NCBI RefSeq assembly: GCF_007860175.1
Contig: NZ_SJPX01000001.1
Span: 744,001-808,000 of the forward strand
Direction of reading: 5' to 3'
Origin: Rubripirellula reticaptiva
Lineage (GTDB): Bacteria; Planctomycetota; Planctomycetia; Pirellulales; Pirellulaceae
Length of the DNA stretch: 64,000 nucleotides
Part shown: one piece after another, positions 44,988 to 53,895 of the stretch
How positions within the stretch are numbered: the first letter of the stretch is position 1
Layout of the letters: each line of letters starts with the position of its first letter
Program-made: the position numbers and the translations under genes
Notes under the pieces: model-generated
Databases searched by the model: none
The model's input: the letters and a program-made list of their open reading frames with translations, nothing else
Told to the model about the DNA's origin: nothing

Positions 44988-45013
44988 CTGGGAAAAACTT
45001 TCTGAAAAACGTT

Positions 45014-45038
45014 AAGGGGTTTTTACGGAATTGCCGCA
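45014..45038 (+). promoter_or_regulatory. Shared regulon motif, copy 1
   Basis: AAGGGGTT (45014-45021), 13 bases, then CGCA (45035-45038), 65 bases before the start of a secreted-protein gene. The same two boxes with identical spacing occur at 46611 and 47649 before other small secreted-protein genes. The arrangement fits an alternative-sigma (ECF) -35/-10 pair; an ECF gene lies at 48407. Confidence 0.6.
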
Positions 45039-45102
45039 GGTTTGGGTGAGGCGGCCAAACGGGTCGCCAAGTTCCCGCAAACGCCCAAATCAAAGAAATC
45101 CC

Positions 45103-45684
45103 ATGACTCACTCGATCACCCTGACCACCGTCGTTCGCACCATTTTCGCTGGCCTGGCTTTGGCCTCTATTCTTTCGCTTTCCGCATCCACCGCATCGGC
45201 CCAGTCGGCTGGATCTTGGGTCGACATCGGCAACGGATTCGCCGGAGCAGGCGGATCGGCGACCGGCCCGATCTCGATCGTCAAGAGCCGCAGCAGCTCG
45301 AAGAACGGTATGCAATTCGGGCACGGTTTCGCTCTCGGGGCCGGTCCCAACGGCTTGGCAATCAGCAACTCAATCGGTGCCGGAGCCGGTCCGGGTGGCG
45401 TCGCTCACAACATGAATCTGAACATCGGACCAGGCGGCACCCACTTCAGCCACGGTGGCGTGACCAGCACCGGCGGCAACCGTCGTGTCATTTCGGGTGG
45501 CCAAACCGGCATCCAAAACGGCCAAGTCTACGGCGGCAGCCAATCGACAGGATTCGGCCAAAACACCAACGCCTGGTCCAACAGCCACACTCGCCAATGG
45601 GGCCAGCCGACCTACCAGACCTTTCCGGTCAGCAATGGATCTTTCAACAGCGGTTCGAACCACCGAGTCTTCAACCGCCGCTAA
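45103..45684 (+). CDS. Small secreted Gly/Ser-rich protein
   Basis: The ATG at 45103 gives 193 residues, beginning with a clear signal peptide (HSITLTTVVRTIFAGLALAS, then ILSLSASTASAQ with a probable cut after SAQ). The mature part is Gly, Ser and Asn rich and basic, with repeats such as NGLAISNSIGAGAGPGGVAH. No catalytic motif is present. It is the first of four secreted-protein genes following the kinase and carries an upstream regulon motif. I do not know its role; a cell-wall or extracellular-matrix protein is a guess. Confidence 0.8.
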   Translation: MTHSITLTTVVRTIFAGLALASILSLSASTASAQSAGSWVDIGNGFAGAGGSATGPISIVKSRSSSKNGMQFGHGFALGAGPNGLAISNSIGAGAGPGGVAHNMNLNIGPGGTHFSHGGVTSTGGNRRVISGGQTGIQNGQVYGGSQSTGFGQNTNAWSNSHTRQWGQPTYQTFPVSNGSFNSGSNHRVFNRR

Positions 45685-45702
45685 CACGAAACCAATCTCC
45701 AA

Positions 45703-45739
45703 CCGGTCTTCGTCGCCCTGCGGGACGACGACGGCCTTT
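45703..45739 (+). terminator. Probable rho-independent terminator
   Basis: A stem formed by GGTCTTCGTCG and CGACGACGGCC (11 positions, one mismatch, one G-T pair) with a loop of about nine bases is followed by TTTT. It lies 20 bases after the stop of the preceding gene. Confidence 0.6.
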
Positions 45740-45798
45740 TCTTCGTTCAAGTTCTTTGTTCAATAAACCAACAACGCCTTCAACCACCGAGCCATCCT

Positions 45799-46503
45799 AT
45801 GAAACGCTTTTTCATCGCCGCCGCTCTGCTGACCGTCACGGCCACCACTTTGCCGGCCCAAAATGACCCTCTAACGGCAATCGCAGACAACTCCATCGCC
45901 AACGAGTGGGGAATGGCACTGACCGAAGTTCCAGAACTGTTACGGATGCACTTACCGCTGCTTCGCCCCGACACGGGCATGGTGATCGAGAGCGTCACCG
46001 CGGGCAGTCCAGCCGCCGAAATGAGACTTCGAGCCGGCGACATCCTGACCGAGGTCGACCAAAATCCCGTCCGCACCTCAGCCGACTTGGGGCACCCGAA
46101 TCCGCGAATCGGGCTGATGGTGATCCGTCGCGGCATCCCAGAAATGCTGGTCGCCGGCGGTGAAATCCGCCGAATGCCGATGCCCCGCTGGAACAATCGA
46201 TTTCCAGCAAATCAAGCGAACCGAGGGGTCATGGGCGGAGGTTCATCGGCCGTCGGCAGCTCACCAGGCACTCGGCAATCGGCATCTTCGTCGGTTTCGT
46301 CGTCCGTTTCTGGTGACGGCGAATCGGTATCGGTAAGCCAGAGTGGCAACCAGGTCTCGCTAGACATCGCGTCCTCGAACCCCAACATTGGACGTGTTCG
46401 ATTGAGCGGAACAATCGCAGAAATCCAAGAACAGCTGCAAAACGGCGACCTGACCGATGACGTCAAAGCAGCTGTGCGACGTGCCTTGCGAGGTGCTCGA
46501 TGA
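45799..46503 (+). CDS. Secreted PDZ-domain protein
   Basis: The 234-residue protein has a signal peptide (MKRFFIAAALLTVTATTLPA) and a PDZ-like domain (about 55-110). Its core reads VIESVTAGSPAAEMRLRAGD, ILTEVDQNPVRTSADL, as in HtrA and tail-specific protease PDZ modules that bind C-terminal peptides. No protease domain is present. The rest is Ser-rich and charged. It follows the terminator by 60 bases, so it may have its own promoter; it lacks the AAGGGGTT motif. A role in envelope protein quality or signalling is plausible. Confidence 0.8.
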   Translation: MKRFFIAAALLTVTATTLPAQNDPLTAIADNSIANEWGMALTEVPELLRMHLPLLRPDTGMVIESVTAGSPAAEMRLRAGDILTEVDQNPVRTSADLGHPNPRIGLMVIRRGIPEMLVAGGEIRRMPMPRWNNRFPANQANRGVMGGGSSAVGSSPGTRQSASSSVSSSVSGDGESVSVSQSGNQVSLDIASSNPNIGRVRLSGTIAEIQEQLQNGDLTDDVKAAVRRALRGAR

Positions 46504-46610
46504 TCGCAAATCCATCATCGAAAACGCGAAATACCAGCACCCGCCGGGGCGTTTGGTCCGGTTTGAGGGATTGCAGAACAGCAATTCTGCATTTTTCCTT
46601 CGATTTATTC

Positions 46611-46635
46611 AAGGGGTTGAACGACATACGACGCA
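46611..46635 (+). promoter_or_regulatory. Shared regulon motif, copy 2
   Basis: AAGGGGTT (46611-46618), 13 bases, CGCA (46632-46635), 68 bases before the next start. Bases after CGCA (GGTTTG) also match copy 1. Confidence 0.6.
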
Positions 46636-46702
46636 GGTTTGACTGTCACTTCCCGAGTATGCTGAATAAGCTCCCCGTTTTACCCCCCAAGAGAGACTGA
46701 CC

Positions 46703-47485
46703 ATGTCTTTGAAAATCATCTCGCGACGTTCCGCCCTCGCTCTCGTCGCTTCGCTGTCGCTAACGGCTTCGGGTGCTTCGGCCCAAAACTTCAATCCAGG
46801 TCAAATTGGCGTCGGCGGCCCAGGACCGATCAACGGAAATCCAGTTTACGGTGGTGCCCCGATCAATGGCGGCGTCCCTGTTAATGGAGGAGGCCAGATC
46901 AGTGCAGGAGGATGGTACAACCCCGAAATTTACAACTCGGGCCGTCAGGTTTCTGACGTCCAGTACGATCCCTTCACCGGTCGCGTCATCGTACGAACGG
47001 ACAAGAACACGGTTCGCGAAAGCGTACTCGACCCGAACCGATCCAACGTCGATCCAGGTTCGTATCGCCAAGTCAATCGCTACGAAACCGATGTCAACGG
47101 CGTCCAGTGGCATGTCTCGGGAACCCAGTGGACGTCCAACGGTGTGCCGCACGGAAACCTTTCACGGCGACAAGTCGGCGGAGTCAATCATGGCGGCGGC
47201 ATCGTCGAAGACCGAAATGAAAACGTGATTTACAGTGCCCGGCCAGGCGGTCAAAGCACCAGCCCTGGCCCAGTCCAACCTGGGCGTCCGAGCCAGGGCG
47301 TCTACCCAGGCCAAGGCGGTTTTCCCGGCCAGGTGGTCTACCCCGGCCAAGGCGGCGTCATCGAAGACCGAAACGAACACGTCCAGTTTTCCGCCCCACC
47401 AACACGCTCGAGCCAGCCTAGCCAGCCCGTTCGCCGCGGCACAAACCTGCGCTCGCTGGGTCGACGTCTGAATCCTTTCAACTAG
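46703..47485 (+). CDS. Secreted Gly/Pro-rich protein with internal repeats
   Basis: The 260-residue protein starts with a signal peptide (MSLKIISRRSALALVASLSL, then TASGASAQ). The mature part is Gly/Pro/Asn rich. Two related segments EDRNENVIYSARP and EDRNEHVQFSAPP frame a stretch of repeated PGQGG units (about 205-245). This looks like a structural or matrix protein; no enzyme motif is seen. It has the regulon motif upstream and a strong terminator downstream, so it is transcribed alone. Confidence 0.8.
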   Translation: MSLKIISRRSALALVASLSLTASGASAQNFNPGQIGVGGPGPINGNPVYGGAPINGGVPVNGGGQISAGGWYNPEIYNSGRQVSDVQYDPFTGRVIVRTDKNTVRESVLDPNRSNVDPGSYRQVNRYETDVNGVQWHVSGTQWTSNGVPHGNLSRRQVGGVNHGGGIVEDRNENVIYSARPGGQSTSPGPVQPGRPSQGVYPGQGGFPGQVVYPGQGGVIEDRNEHVQFSAPPTRSSQPSQPVRRGTNLRSLGRRLNPFN

Positions 47486-47547
47486 CCTTCACGATGAATG
47501 GCCCCAGAGCCGTTCATTGGTAAGACCTACCTAACGATTTCATCACC

Positions 47548-47581
47548 AACGCCGATTCCTTCGATGGATTCGGCGTTTTTT
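47548..47581 (+). terminator. Rho-independent terminator
   Basis: CGCCGATTCC and GGATTCGGCG (one mismatch) form a ten-pair stem with a six-base loop, followed by six T. It ends the preceding single-gene unit. Confidence 0.78.
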
Positions 47582-47648
47582 CGTTGGTTCCTAGCCCCCC
47601 AATCCTCAAACAGCAGTAGACGCATCAAAAGAAAATTGAAAAAGAGTT

Positions 47649-47673
47649 AAGGGGTTTGGACAAGGTTCCCGCA
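47649..47673 (+). promoter_or_regulatory. Shared regulon motif, copy 3
   Basis: AAGGGGTT (47649-47656), 13 bases, CGCA (47670-47673), 76 bases before the next start. Confidence 0.6.
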
Positions 47674-47748
47674 TGACTCCCATGAAAGCCAACTTTGACT
47701 TTCAAACATGAAACCAACTCACGCAACTTTTTTCCAAGGAACCTTACG

Positions 47749-48267
47749 ATGACCCGCATCACCACCACGATCGCCCTGGCCGCCCTTTGCCTATTCGCCG
47801 CTGACGCAAGTGCTCAAGTCACCGCCAGCAGCTACTCAAGCGGCGGCACCGCGATCGCTAACGCCAGCGGCCGTGGCAACACTCGGCTCAACGCAACCGC
47901 AGTTGCTCGTAACGGCGGATTCGCACAAGCCAACATGACCGGCAGCGGCCGCAACGGTGGTTTCGCCAGCGGCAACAGCACAGCCATCGCCAACGGTGGC
48001 ACCGCGATCTCAAACGGCCAGTCGTCAGCCAATGGCTGGGGCGCCCGATCGCACGTCAACTCGACCGCTCGAGCCAACTGGGGTGGCTTTGCCCAATCAA
48101 ATGGCCAAGCAATCGCTAACGGCAATTGGTCCAACGCCCGTGCAAACGCAAGTGCCCAAGCCAACTGGGGTCAAAACAGTTTCAGCGGTGCCCGCGCCGT
48201 CGACAACCGTTACTACAACCCGCAACCGATCTACCAACCGGCCGTCCAACCAGTCTACGGATGGTAA
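47749..48267 (+). CDS. Small secreted Asn/Ala/Gly-rich protein
   Basis: From the ATG at 47749 the 172-residue protein has a signal peptide (MTRITTTIALAALCLFAADA, then SAQ). The mature chain is almost wholly Asn, Ala, Gly and Ser in repeat-like units (such as ARNGGFAQANMTGSGRNGGF and AIANGGTAISNGQSSANGWG). Its C-terminus ends with Tyr/Pro/Gln. The composition resembles matrix or fibre-like proteins. It has the upstream motif and a downstream terminator. An earlier in-frame ATG at 47695 is unlikely because the signal peptide starts later. Confidence 0.78.
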   Translation: MTRITTTIALAALCLFAADASAQVTASSYSSGGTAIANASGRGNTRLNATAVARNGGFAQANMTGSGRNGGFASGNSTAIANGGTAISNGQSSANGWGARSHVNSTARANWGGFAQSNGQAIANGNWSNARANASAQANWGQNSFSGARAVDNRYYNPQPIYQPAVQPVYGW

Positions 48268-48297
48268 TTTGGCGTCCCGCCACACGATCGCTTTCAT

Positions 48298-48329
48298 CCC
48301 TCGCACTTGTAAAAGGTGCGGGGGTTTTT
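48298..48329 (+). terminator. Rho-independent terminator
   Basis: CCCTCGCACTT pairs with AGGTGCGGGGG (two wobbles) around a five-base loop, then TTTTT. It lies 31 bases after the stop codon of the preceding gene. Confidence 0.72.
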
Positions 48330-48406
48330 CATGCGCGGTCGATGCTGGGCTCGAGATGTTATGTTGGTGGAGCCCCCGTCGACCGCCTTCAAGCTGAGTA
48401 TCCGTC

Positions 48407-48979
48407 ATGTCCGAGTCGCCACACGAAGTCTCGATTCTGTTGCAGCGAGTCAAGTCGGGAGACGATTCTGCCAAAGAAGCTCTCTTCACCGAACTGCAAA
48501 GCGAACTTCGGGGCATGGCCGCGGCGCTGATGAGTCGCGAACGGCCCGATCACACGTTGCAGGCCACAGCTCTGGTCAACGAAGCCTGCTTGCGGCTACT
48601 TGATTCCGACGCCGTCGCCAATGCAGCCGACCGACGCTACTTTTTCGGAATGGCCAACCGAGCGATGCGTCAGATTCTGGTCGATCATGCCCGCGCCCGA
48701 CGCACCACCAAACGAGGCGGCGAATTCCAACGTGGCTCGCTCGACATCGTTCTAGACAATTTCGAAGCCAGTAACCAATGCGACTTCGTCGACTTAGAAG
48801 CAGCCCTCGACGAGCTGGAAAAGGATTCGCCCCGCGGGCGCGAAGTCATCGAACTGAGGTTCTTTTCCGGTTTGTCGATCCCCGAGGTCGCCGAAGTTTT
48901 GGATGTCAGCGTGGCGACCATCGAACGCGATTGGCGTCTGGCGCGGGCCAAACTGTTTCAGAGTCTGCGAAGCGAGTAA
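48407..48979 (+). CDS. ECF-type RNA polymerase sigma factor
   Basis: The 190-residue protein matches the planctomycete ECF group: region 2 (HTLQATALVNEACLRLLDSD, YFFGMANRAMRQILVDHAR) and region 4 HTH (VIELRFFSGLSIPEVAEVLD, VSVATIERDWRLARAKLF). It would direct transcription of a small regulon. Three nearby genes share a putative ECF-like promoter motif. Autoregulation is uncertain because the exact motif is not seen upstream. No anti-sigma gene is adjacent. Confidence 0.93.
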   Translation: MSESPHEVSILLQRVKSGDDSAKEALFTELQSELRGMAAALMSRERPDHTLQATALVNEACLRLLDSDAVANAADRRYFFGMANRAMRQILVDHARARRTTKRGGEFQRGSLDIVLDNFEASNQCDFVDLEAALDELEKDSPRGREVIELRFFSGLSIPEVAEVLDVSVATIERDWRLARAKLFQSLRSE

Positions 48980-49000
48980 GCAATCAACGAAAAATAAACA

Positions 49001-49399
49001 ATGCGAGAACATACAGTCCAACAACGAGTTCGATACGACGAATGTGACCCGATGGGGTTGGTGCATCATTCTCGATATTTACAGTACTTCGAAATCGGCC
49101 GAACCGAACTGCTGCGGGCCAGTGGCGGTCGTTATCGGTCGATGGAAGAAGCCGGCCAGTTTGTCGTCGTCGTACGCGTCGATTGTCGCTATCGCAGTCC
49201 CGCCAAGTACGATGACGTGATCAATATCCAAACACGGATCGCAAAAGTCACCGCTGCCAAAATCATCCACGACTACACCATCACTCGAGACGGAGTCACG
49301 TTGGTCGAAGCCACAGTGACTCTGGGTGTGATTGACCGTAACGGTAAACTGCAGCGAGTTCCGCAGGAACTGCTCGATCTGTATGCCGACCCCGTTTAG
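49001..49399 (+). CDS. Acyl-CoA thioesterase (4HBT/YbgC-like hot-dog fold)
   Basis: The 132-residue protein has the 4HBT pattern: VQQRVRYDECDPMGLVHHSR followed by YLQYFEIGRTELLR (catalytic Asp in the DPMGLVHH motif), and VVVVRVDCRYRSPAKYDDVI. YbgC-like thioesterases act on short acyl-CoA or ACP thioesters. It starts 21 bases after the ECF sigma gene, so it may be cotranscribed. Confidence 0.9.
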   Translation: MREHTVQQRVRYDECDPMGLVHHSRYLQYFEIGRTELLRASGGRYRSMEEAGQFVVVVRVDCRYRSPAKYDDVINIQTRIAKVTAAKIIHDYTITRDGVTLVEATVTLGVIDRNGKLQRVPQELLDLYADPV

Positions 49400-49428
49400 A
49401 AAGCGTACGAAAACAAATTCAGAATTTC

Positions 49429-49482
49429 ACTCTCCCTCTGGGAGAGTCGGGAAAATGAGATTGAGATTGTAAATGTCGGAAT
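49429..49482. repeat. Dispersed intergenic repeat, short copy
   Basis: The 22 bases at 49429-49450 match 56373-56394 at 21 positions. After a gap a second part (about 49463-49491) matches 56493-56521 at roughly 22 of 29. This copy lacks the middle of the longer one. The first part has an inverted repeat (CTCTCCC with GGGAGAG). Confidence 0.5.
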
Positions 49483-49532
49483 TTTTTCCACGTCATTATT
49501 GAATAGTTCGCCACCAAAAATCTGATCACATC

Positions 49533-52500
49533 TTGCCGTTTCCATACTCTCCCGACGAATCTTTGCCTAGCTTCAGTGACGCTGGTTGCTTTGCATCGGA
49601 TGCCGAAGCAGTGTTGCTTGGCGTGATTGATATCAGCGGGCGCGACGGCCCGAGCGGTCACGACGGACAAAACTTCTACAACCCACCCGCGTCACCAGGC
49701 ACGCGAGGCAGCCGCGGCGGTGATGCCACCGAAGCAGTCCCCGGCCAACACGCCGGCGCCGCGCAATTGGTACTCGACTACGGACACGGCGACCGCAACA
49801 GCGGCACGCTATCGATCAGCGGCGAAATTCAACCGGCTGGTAAGCAGCGATCGACCGTGCGCGATCACGTTGCAATCGCCACCGAAGGCTATCTCTACAT
49901 CCGTGGCACTGGCGGCAAGGGTGGCAACGGCGGACGGGGCGGCGACGGCGGCCCCGGCAGCCAAGGGTACCGCGGGCGCAATGCGACTCGTTTTACATCA
50001 GGCAGCAACGGCGGTCCGGGCGGTGACGGCGGCGATGCGGGTGAACCCACCGATGGCAAACCAGGTGGCGCCGGCGGTACGGCCATTGTTTCGGTCGACG
50101 AAAACAACACCGGTCTGTTGATGCTGATCAAAGGCAACTTGGTCGGGGGCGATCTTGGCTTTGCCGGCAAGGCTGGTCGCGGCGGATCGGGCGGTCCTGG
50201 CGGAAAAGGTGGCAACAGCTATCACTGGACCGAAACAAAAACCTATCGTGACTCGCAGGGCCGTACACAAACAAGAACGATCATGCGATCCAACCCCGGC
50301 GGCATCGACGGCCGACCAGGCCGCACCGGATCGATGTCACGATATCGCGCCCGTGATGCACAACCGGGCGACGACGGTCGATTCCAAATCGTCGTCACCG
50401 ATTCGCGTGGCGGTCAGCAAACCTACGACTCGCCCTACGATTTAGAACTGGTCACGTTCGATATCGCTAGCGAATACACCGTCATGGAACCTGATTCGCT
50501 GGTTTCGATCGACAAACTAACCGTTCGCAATTGTGGCGGCATGCCAACACCGCCCAACTACACAGTGCGAATCTACCTGGAAAGCGACGAATGGTTGCTC
50601 GTCAACAGCGTCGATCTAGAAATCAACCATTCGCTTGCACCGGAGGAAACGTACACCTTCGACACGGCTGGCATTCGACTTCGAATCGGCGACTACATTG
50701 CTGACGACCCTCGCAAACGATCATTCAGACTTCGTCATCCTGTGTCACCGCAGTCGAGTTTAGAAAGCGGAATTGGACGCCCTTTTCGAAACTTTGAAAA
50801 CGGTGAAGACCTGCACGTTCGATTCCCGATCGAACTGTCGCCGATCACATGCCTGAACAGTTTAGCGCCGGGCGAGTCCACGCGAGTCATCTGGGGCGTG
50901 ACGAACGTGGGCGACGAAACGTTTGACCAAAAGTACCTGTATCGCGCCATCCGATCGCACGTTCGATTGCTCGGCGGCGACCTGGACAACCAACAAATCG
51001 TATTCTTCGGCACCGACAATGCCGAAATCGATCTGTTGACCGCAGCATACGAAAAACGGGTTGGTGAATTGGCACCCGGTGTGACCACAGTCGTCGAAAC
51101 TCGCATTGGCATCCGCGACTCGGCTAACGCGATTCCCTATCAAGGATTCGCACTCGGCGTCGACTTGGACCTGCAACGGCCAAAGTCGAGCCCCGATCAT
51201 GAAAAGTACCGCCGCGTCGACTATCGCAAAACCTTCATCCGTGTTTCCGAGCGTTACTTACGTGAAGACGGATCACGTTTCCTGCTGATCGCTAACGAAA
51301 AAACGACGACCACCGACATCGATAAATGGACTCAGCTTGCTGACTACTTCGGCAGCAGCCTGGATGTCTGGGACGTTTCGTACTACGGATTCCTCGACCT
51401 GATTCGCGCCGTCGACCACGACCAATCGCTGCTGCAACAGTGGTCGGGAATGACAATTATCATCCCCAACAACTACTACGAAACACCCTCGGGATCGACC
51501 GTCGCATTCAAGCAGTTGGCCAAGAGCCAGTTCTTGAGAGCCGCCGCCGATCACGACATCAACTTCTACATCGTCGGCGACTCGCGAATTGGCGGCGAAG
51601 CGATGCTGACCGCTTCATTGATCCCGGTTAGCGACGAGAAGAAACCAAGTCAACTGAAAACGCAACGAGAGTTTTTAAAGGCCGTTGGCAGGTGGAATCA
51701 GTACGTCGCTCGCAGCCAAGAAGTGGTCGGCGGAATCGCCAGCGGTGCTCAAGACTTGGCCGACGTCTCGCTCGGTGCCGTACACGAATTTGACATCAAC
51801 CGCCGCACTTTTCTGTTTCAACCCAAAGCCCAGTGGCTGGAAGCGGAAGCGAATCGCCTGCAACGGAAACTGTCCAAAGACGATCCGCTGCACCGCTGGA
51901 TCATCGTGCATCGCTACGACACAGGCGACACGGATACGAAGTGGGGATTCTTCAAACGTCGCAAGATCGGCAAATTAGAAGTTCGCCGCACACTCGACGC
52001 GACTAAGGGTTCAGCCGTGCTGTATGAAGTTGATGGGATCGACGCAATCAATCGTGACTTCATCACCAGCAAGGCAAATAAGCACGGGATTTTTTTGGCG
52101 CTGAAGTTCGAGGACAAAGTTGACCGTTTTATTCGTTTGGTCAGCGAGCGAACGTTCCCCCGTTACAGCGAGCACTACATCGACCGCCCGATGACCGACG
52201 ACGAGGTACGGCAAATCGGTGGCGAGTTGGTGGATTCGATTCTGACGGATCTATTCAATGAACAACGCGTTGCCCGAACGTGCAAAACCTGGGGACGCGG
52301 CGGCGTGAGAAACATCATGCCGAAACTGAACTACTTGACCGAACGCTCGCTCAACTACGGCGTCACGTATCGCCAGATGCTTGAAAATGAAGTCAGTCTG
52401 GGACTGCTTTACGAATTGATTGCCAATGTGCGATACATGGCCGTGAAGTCAAAAACAGTCTGGGATCATGCCTTGATTCCGACATCGTTCTTCAAACGCA

Positions 52501-52967
52501 GTCGTGCTGTTTCGAATTACATGATGAATCGTTCCGATCGCATCGCGACCAACATTTTTGGTCGCTATCCGAGTTGGTGGGACCGGATAACGCACGCGGG
52601 CGATGACTATGATCCGTTCGGCAGCGCGGCGAAGAAAGAACCACAGGGGATCGCTCGTAAAACCGCCGACGACCGCGTCGCCGAGATTGAAAAAAAACTG
52701 TACGCGGCCAAGGTTGGCATCGAAAAGTATGCGACCGCGCAAGACCATCCGGGTCTGACGTACGATCCGGAATTGCTAAGCGAAACGACTCGCGTGATGA
52801 CGGGCGAGCAATACGACAAACTCGTTCAAGCCGAAGCCACAGCGACCCGCATGCGCTACGAAACCGAAAAGGCCGTTCGTGCCGAACGGTCGGATTTGTT
52901 GGTTCCGCTGCAAACACCGCAAGCGATCGAAACTCAAATGCAAACCAGTCTTGCCACCCCCACCTGA
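49533..52967 (+). CDS. Very large glycine-rich protein of unknown function
   Basis: I do not recognise this 1144-residue protein. Residues about 30-290 are glycine-rich and collagen-like (GTGGKGGNGGRGGDGGPGSQ, GRGGSGGPGGKGGNSY), mixed with short beta strands. From about 310 to 560 it has beta-sandwich-like segments (VSIDKLTVRNCGGMPTPPNY). The rest is helical and charged, with no signal peptide, membrane helix or catalytic motif. The only in-frame start is TTG at 49533, which lacks a clear ribosome binding site, so the start is uncertain. It may be an extracellular or surface-scaffold protein; DUF7932-like modules have been noted in similar Gly-rich proteins, from memory. Confidence 0.75.
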   Translation: MPFPYSPDESLPSFSDAGCFASDAEAVLLGVIDISGRDGPSGHDGQNFYNPPASPGTRGSRGGDATEAVPGQHAGAAQLVLDYGHGDRNSGTLSISGEIQPAGKQRSTVRDHVAIATEGYLYIRGTGGKGGNGGRGGDGGPGSQGYRGRNATRFTSGSNGGPGGDGGDAGEPTDGKPGGAGGTAIVSVDENNTGLLMLIKGNLVGGDLGFAGKAGRGGSGGPGGKGGNSYHWTETKTYRDSQGRTQTRTIMRSNPGGIDGRPGRTGSMSRYRARDAQPGDDGRFQIVVTDSRGGQQTYDSPYDLELVTFDIASEYTVMEPDSLVSIDKLTVRNCGGMPTPPNYTVRIYLESDEWLLVNSVDLEINHSLAPEETYTFDTAGIRLRIGDYIADDPRKRSFRLRHPVSPQSSLESGIGRPFRNFENGEDLHVRFPIELSPITCLNSLAPGESTRVIWGVTNVGDETFDQKYLYRAIRSHVRLLGGDLDNQQIVFFGTDNAEIDLLTAAYEKRVGELAPGVTTVVETRIGIRDSANAIPYQGFALGVDLDLQRPKSSPDHEKYRRVDYRKTFIRVSERYLREDGSRFLLIANEKTTTTDIDKWTQLADYFGSSLDVWDVSYYGFLDLIRAVDHDQSLLQQWSGMTIIIPNNYYETPSGSTVAFKQLAKSQFLRAAADHDINFYIVGDSRIGGEAMLTASLIPVSDEKKPSQLKTQREFLKAVGRWNQYVARSQEVVGGIASGAQDLADVSLGAVHEFDINRRTFLFQPKAQWLEAEANRLQRKLSKDDPLHRWIIVHRYDTGDTDTKWGFFKRRKIGKLEVRRTLDATKGSAVLYEVDGIDAINRDFITSKANKHGIFLALKFEDKVDRFIRLVSERTFPRYSEHYIDRPMTDDEVRQIGGELVDSILTDLFNEQRVARTCKTWGRGGVRNIMPKLNYLTERSLNYGVTYRQMLENEVSLGLLYELIANVRYMAVKSKTVWDHALIPTSFFKRSRAVSNYMMNRSDRIATNIFGRYPSWWDRITHAGDDYDPFGSAAKKEPQGIARKTADDRVAEIEKKLYAAKVGIEKYATAQDHPGLTYDPELLSETTRVMTGEQYDKLVQAEATATRMRYETEKAVRAERSDLLVPLQTPQAIETQMQTSLATPT

Positions 52968-52970
52968 TCC

Positions 52971-53879
52971 ATGCCAGCGAGTGACATTGAATCATCGCTT
53001 CGGCAACTGCTGCCGAGCATCGTCACCGTCGCGAACATGACGCTCGTCGGCGGTGGCTGCATCAGCGACGCGGTCCGCGTCGAAGTGCGTCTTCGCGACG
53101 AAACAGTCGAAACTGTCATTGTGAAATCGAATGACGCTTCGTTTGCGGATAACTTTGAATGTGAACGAGATGGACTCAGTCGGCTGCGAGCAGCGGATGC
53201 GATTGGCGTTCCCGAAGTCCTTGCCAGTGGAGTGATCCATGGCCGAGCTTGGTTAGTGACGCAGTGGATCGAACCGGGCAAACGCGGGACGGACTTCTTT
53301 GCCAAGTTTGGACGTTCGTTAGCCAGCCTACATCGCAGTTCGCTCGGCACCAGGATCGGACTCGACCGCGACAACTACATCGGGTCGACTCGGCAATGGA
53401 ATTCGCTTCGGACAAATTCGTCTCAATCATGCTGGCCCGAATTTGTGGCCGACCAGCGGATTAGATCTCAACTCAAATGTGCAGTCGATCAGGGGTTGGC
53501 CAGTTCACAGCTTCGGCAAGACACGGAAACGATCATCAACCGAATGGAACAACTGCTGGCTGGGCGAGAGGACGCGACGTCGCTGTTGCACGGCGATCTA
53601 TGGAGCGGTAATTACCCGTGCGACGCCGTAGGACAACCTGTCATCATTGATCCGGCGATCTACTACGGTTGTCGCGAAGCTGAGTTTGGGATGCTGAGGC
53701 TGTTCGGGTCTTGTCCCAATTCTTTTTATGACGCCTATAACGATGCATTCCCACTGGCCGCCGGTTGGCAACGGCGAACGGGCGTCTATGTTCTTTATCA
53801 TCTGATGAACCATTTGAATATGTTTGGCGTCGGCTATTTGGACCAGTGCCAATCGACCGCATCAAACTTGCTTTCGTAA
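52971..53879 (+). CDS. Fructosamine/aminoglycoside kinase-family protein
   Basis: The 302-residue protein has the kinase-like fold of the fructosamine-3-kinase and APH families: [20 protein letters not shown] (nucleotide loop), [17 protein letters not shown] (the HGDxxxxN catalytic loop), and [20 protein letters not shown] (metal site). It probably phosphorylates ketoamines on glycated proteins, starting deglycation, or a related sugar substrate. It starts three bases after the giant protein gene; hisF follows 16 bases downstream. Confidence 0.88.
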   Translation: MPASDIESSLRQLLPSIVTVANMTLVGGGCISDAVRVEVRLRDETVETVIVKSNDASFADNFECERDGLSRLRAADAIGVPEVLASGVIHGRAWLVTQWIEPGKRGTDFFAKFGRSLASLHRSSLGTRIGLDRDNYIGSTRQWNSLRTNSSQSCWPEFVADQRIRSQLKCAVDQGLASSQLRQDTETIINRMEQLLAGREDATSLLHGDLWSGNYPCDAVGQPVIIDPAIYYGCREAEFGMLRLFGSCPNSFYDAYNDAFPLAAGWQRRTGVYVLYHLMNHLNMFGVGYLDQCQSTASNLLS

Positions 53880-53895
53880 ACCGAGATTTTCGACC

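Noticed and set aside
45031-45866. A 274-residue basic protein in another frame
   Set aside because: Arg/His-rich shadow frame of the secreted-protein gene; no start signal or conserved sequence.
47200-48200. CRISPR-like repeats
   Set aside because: The repeats encode low-complexity amino acids in frame, vary in length and have no uniform spacers.
49895-50215. Proline-rich minus-strand protein
   Set aside because: It is the exact antisense of the glycine-rich part of the giant protein, which naturally yields proline-rich frames.
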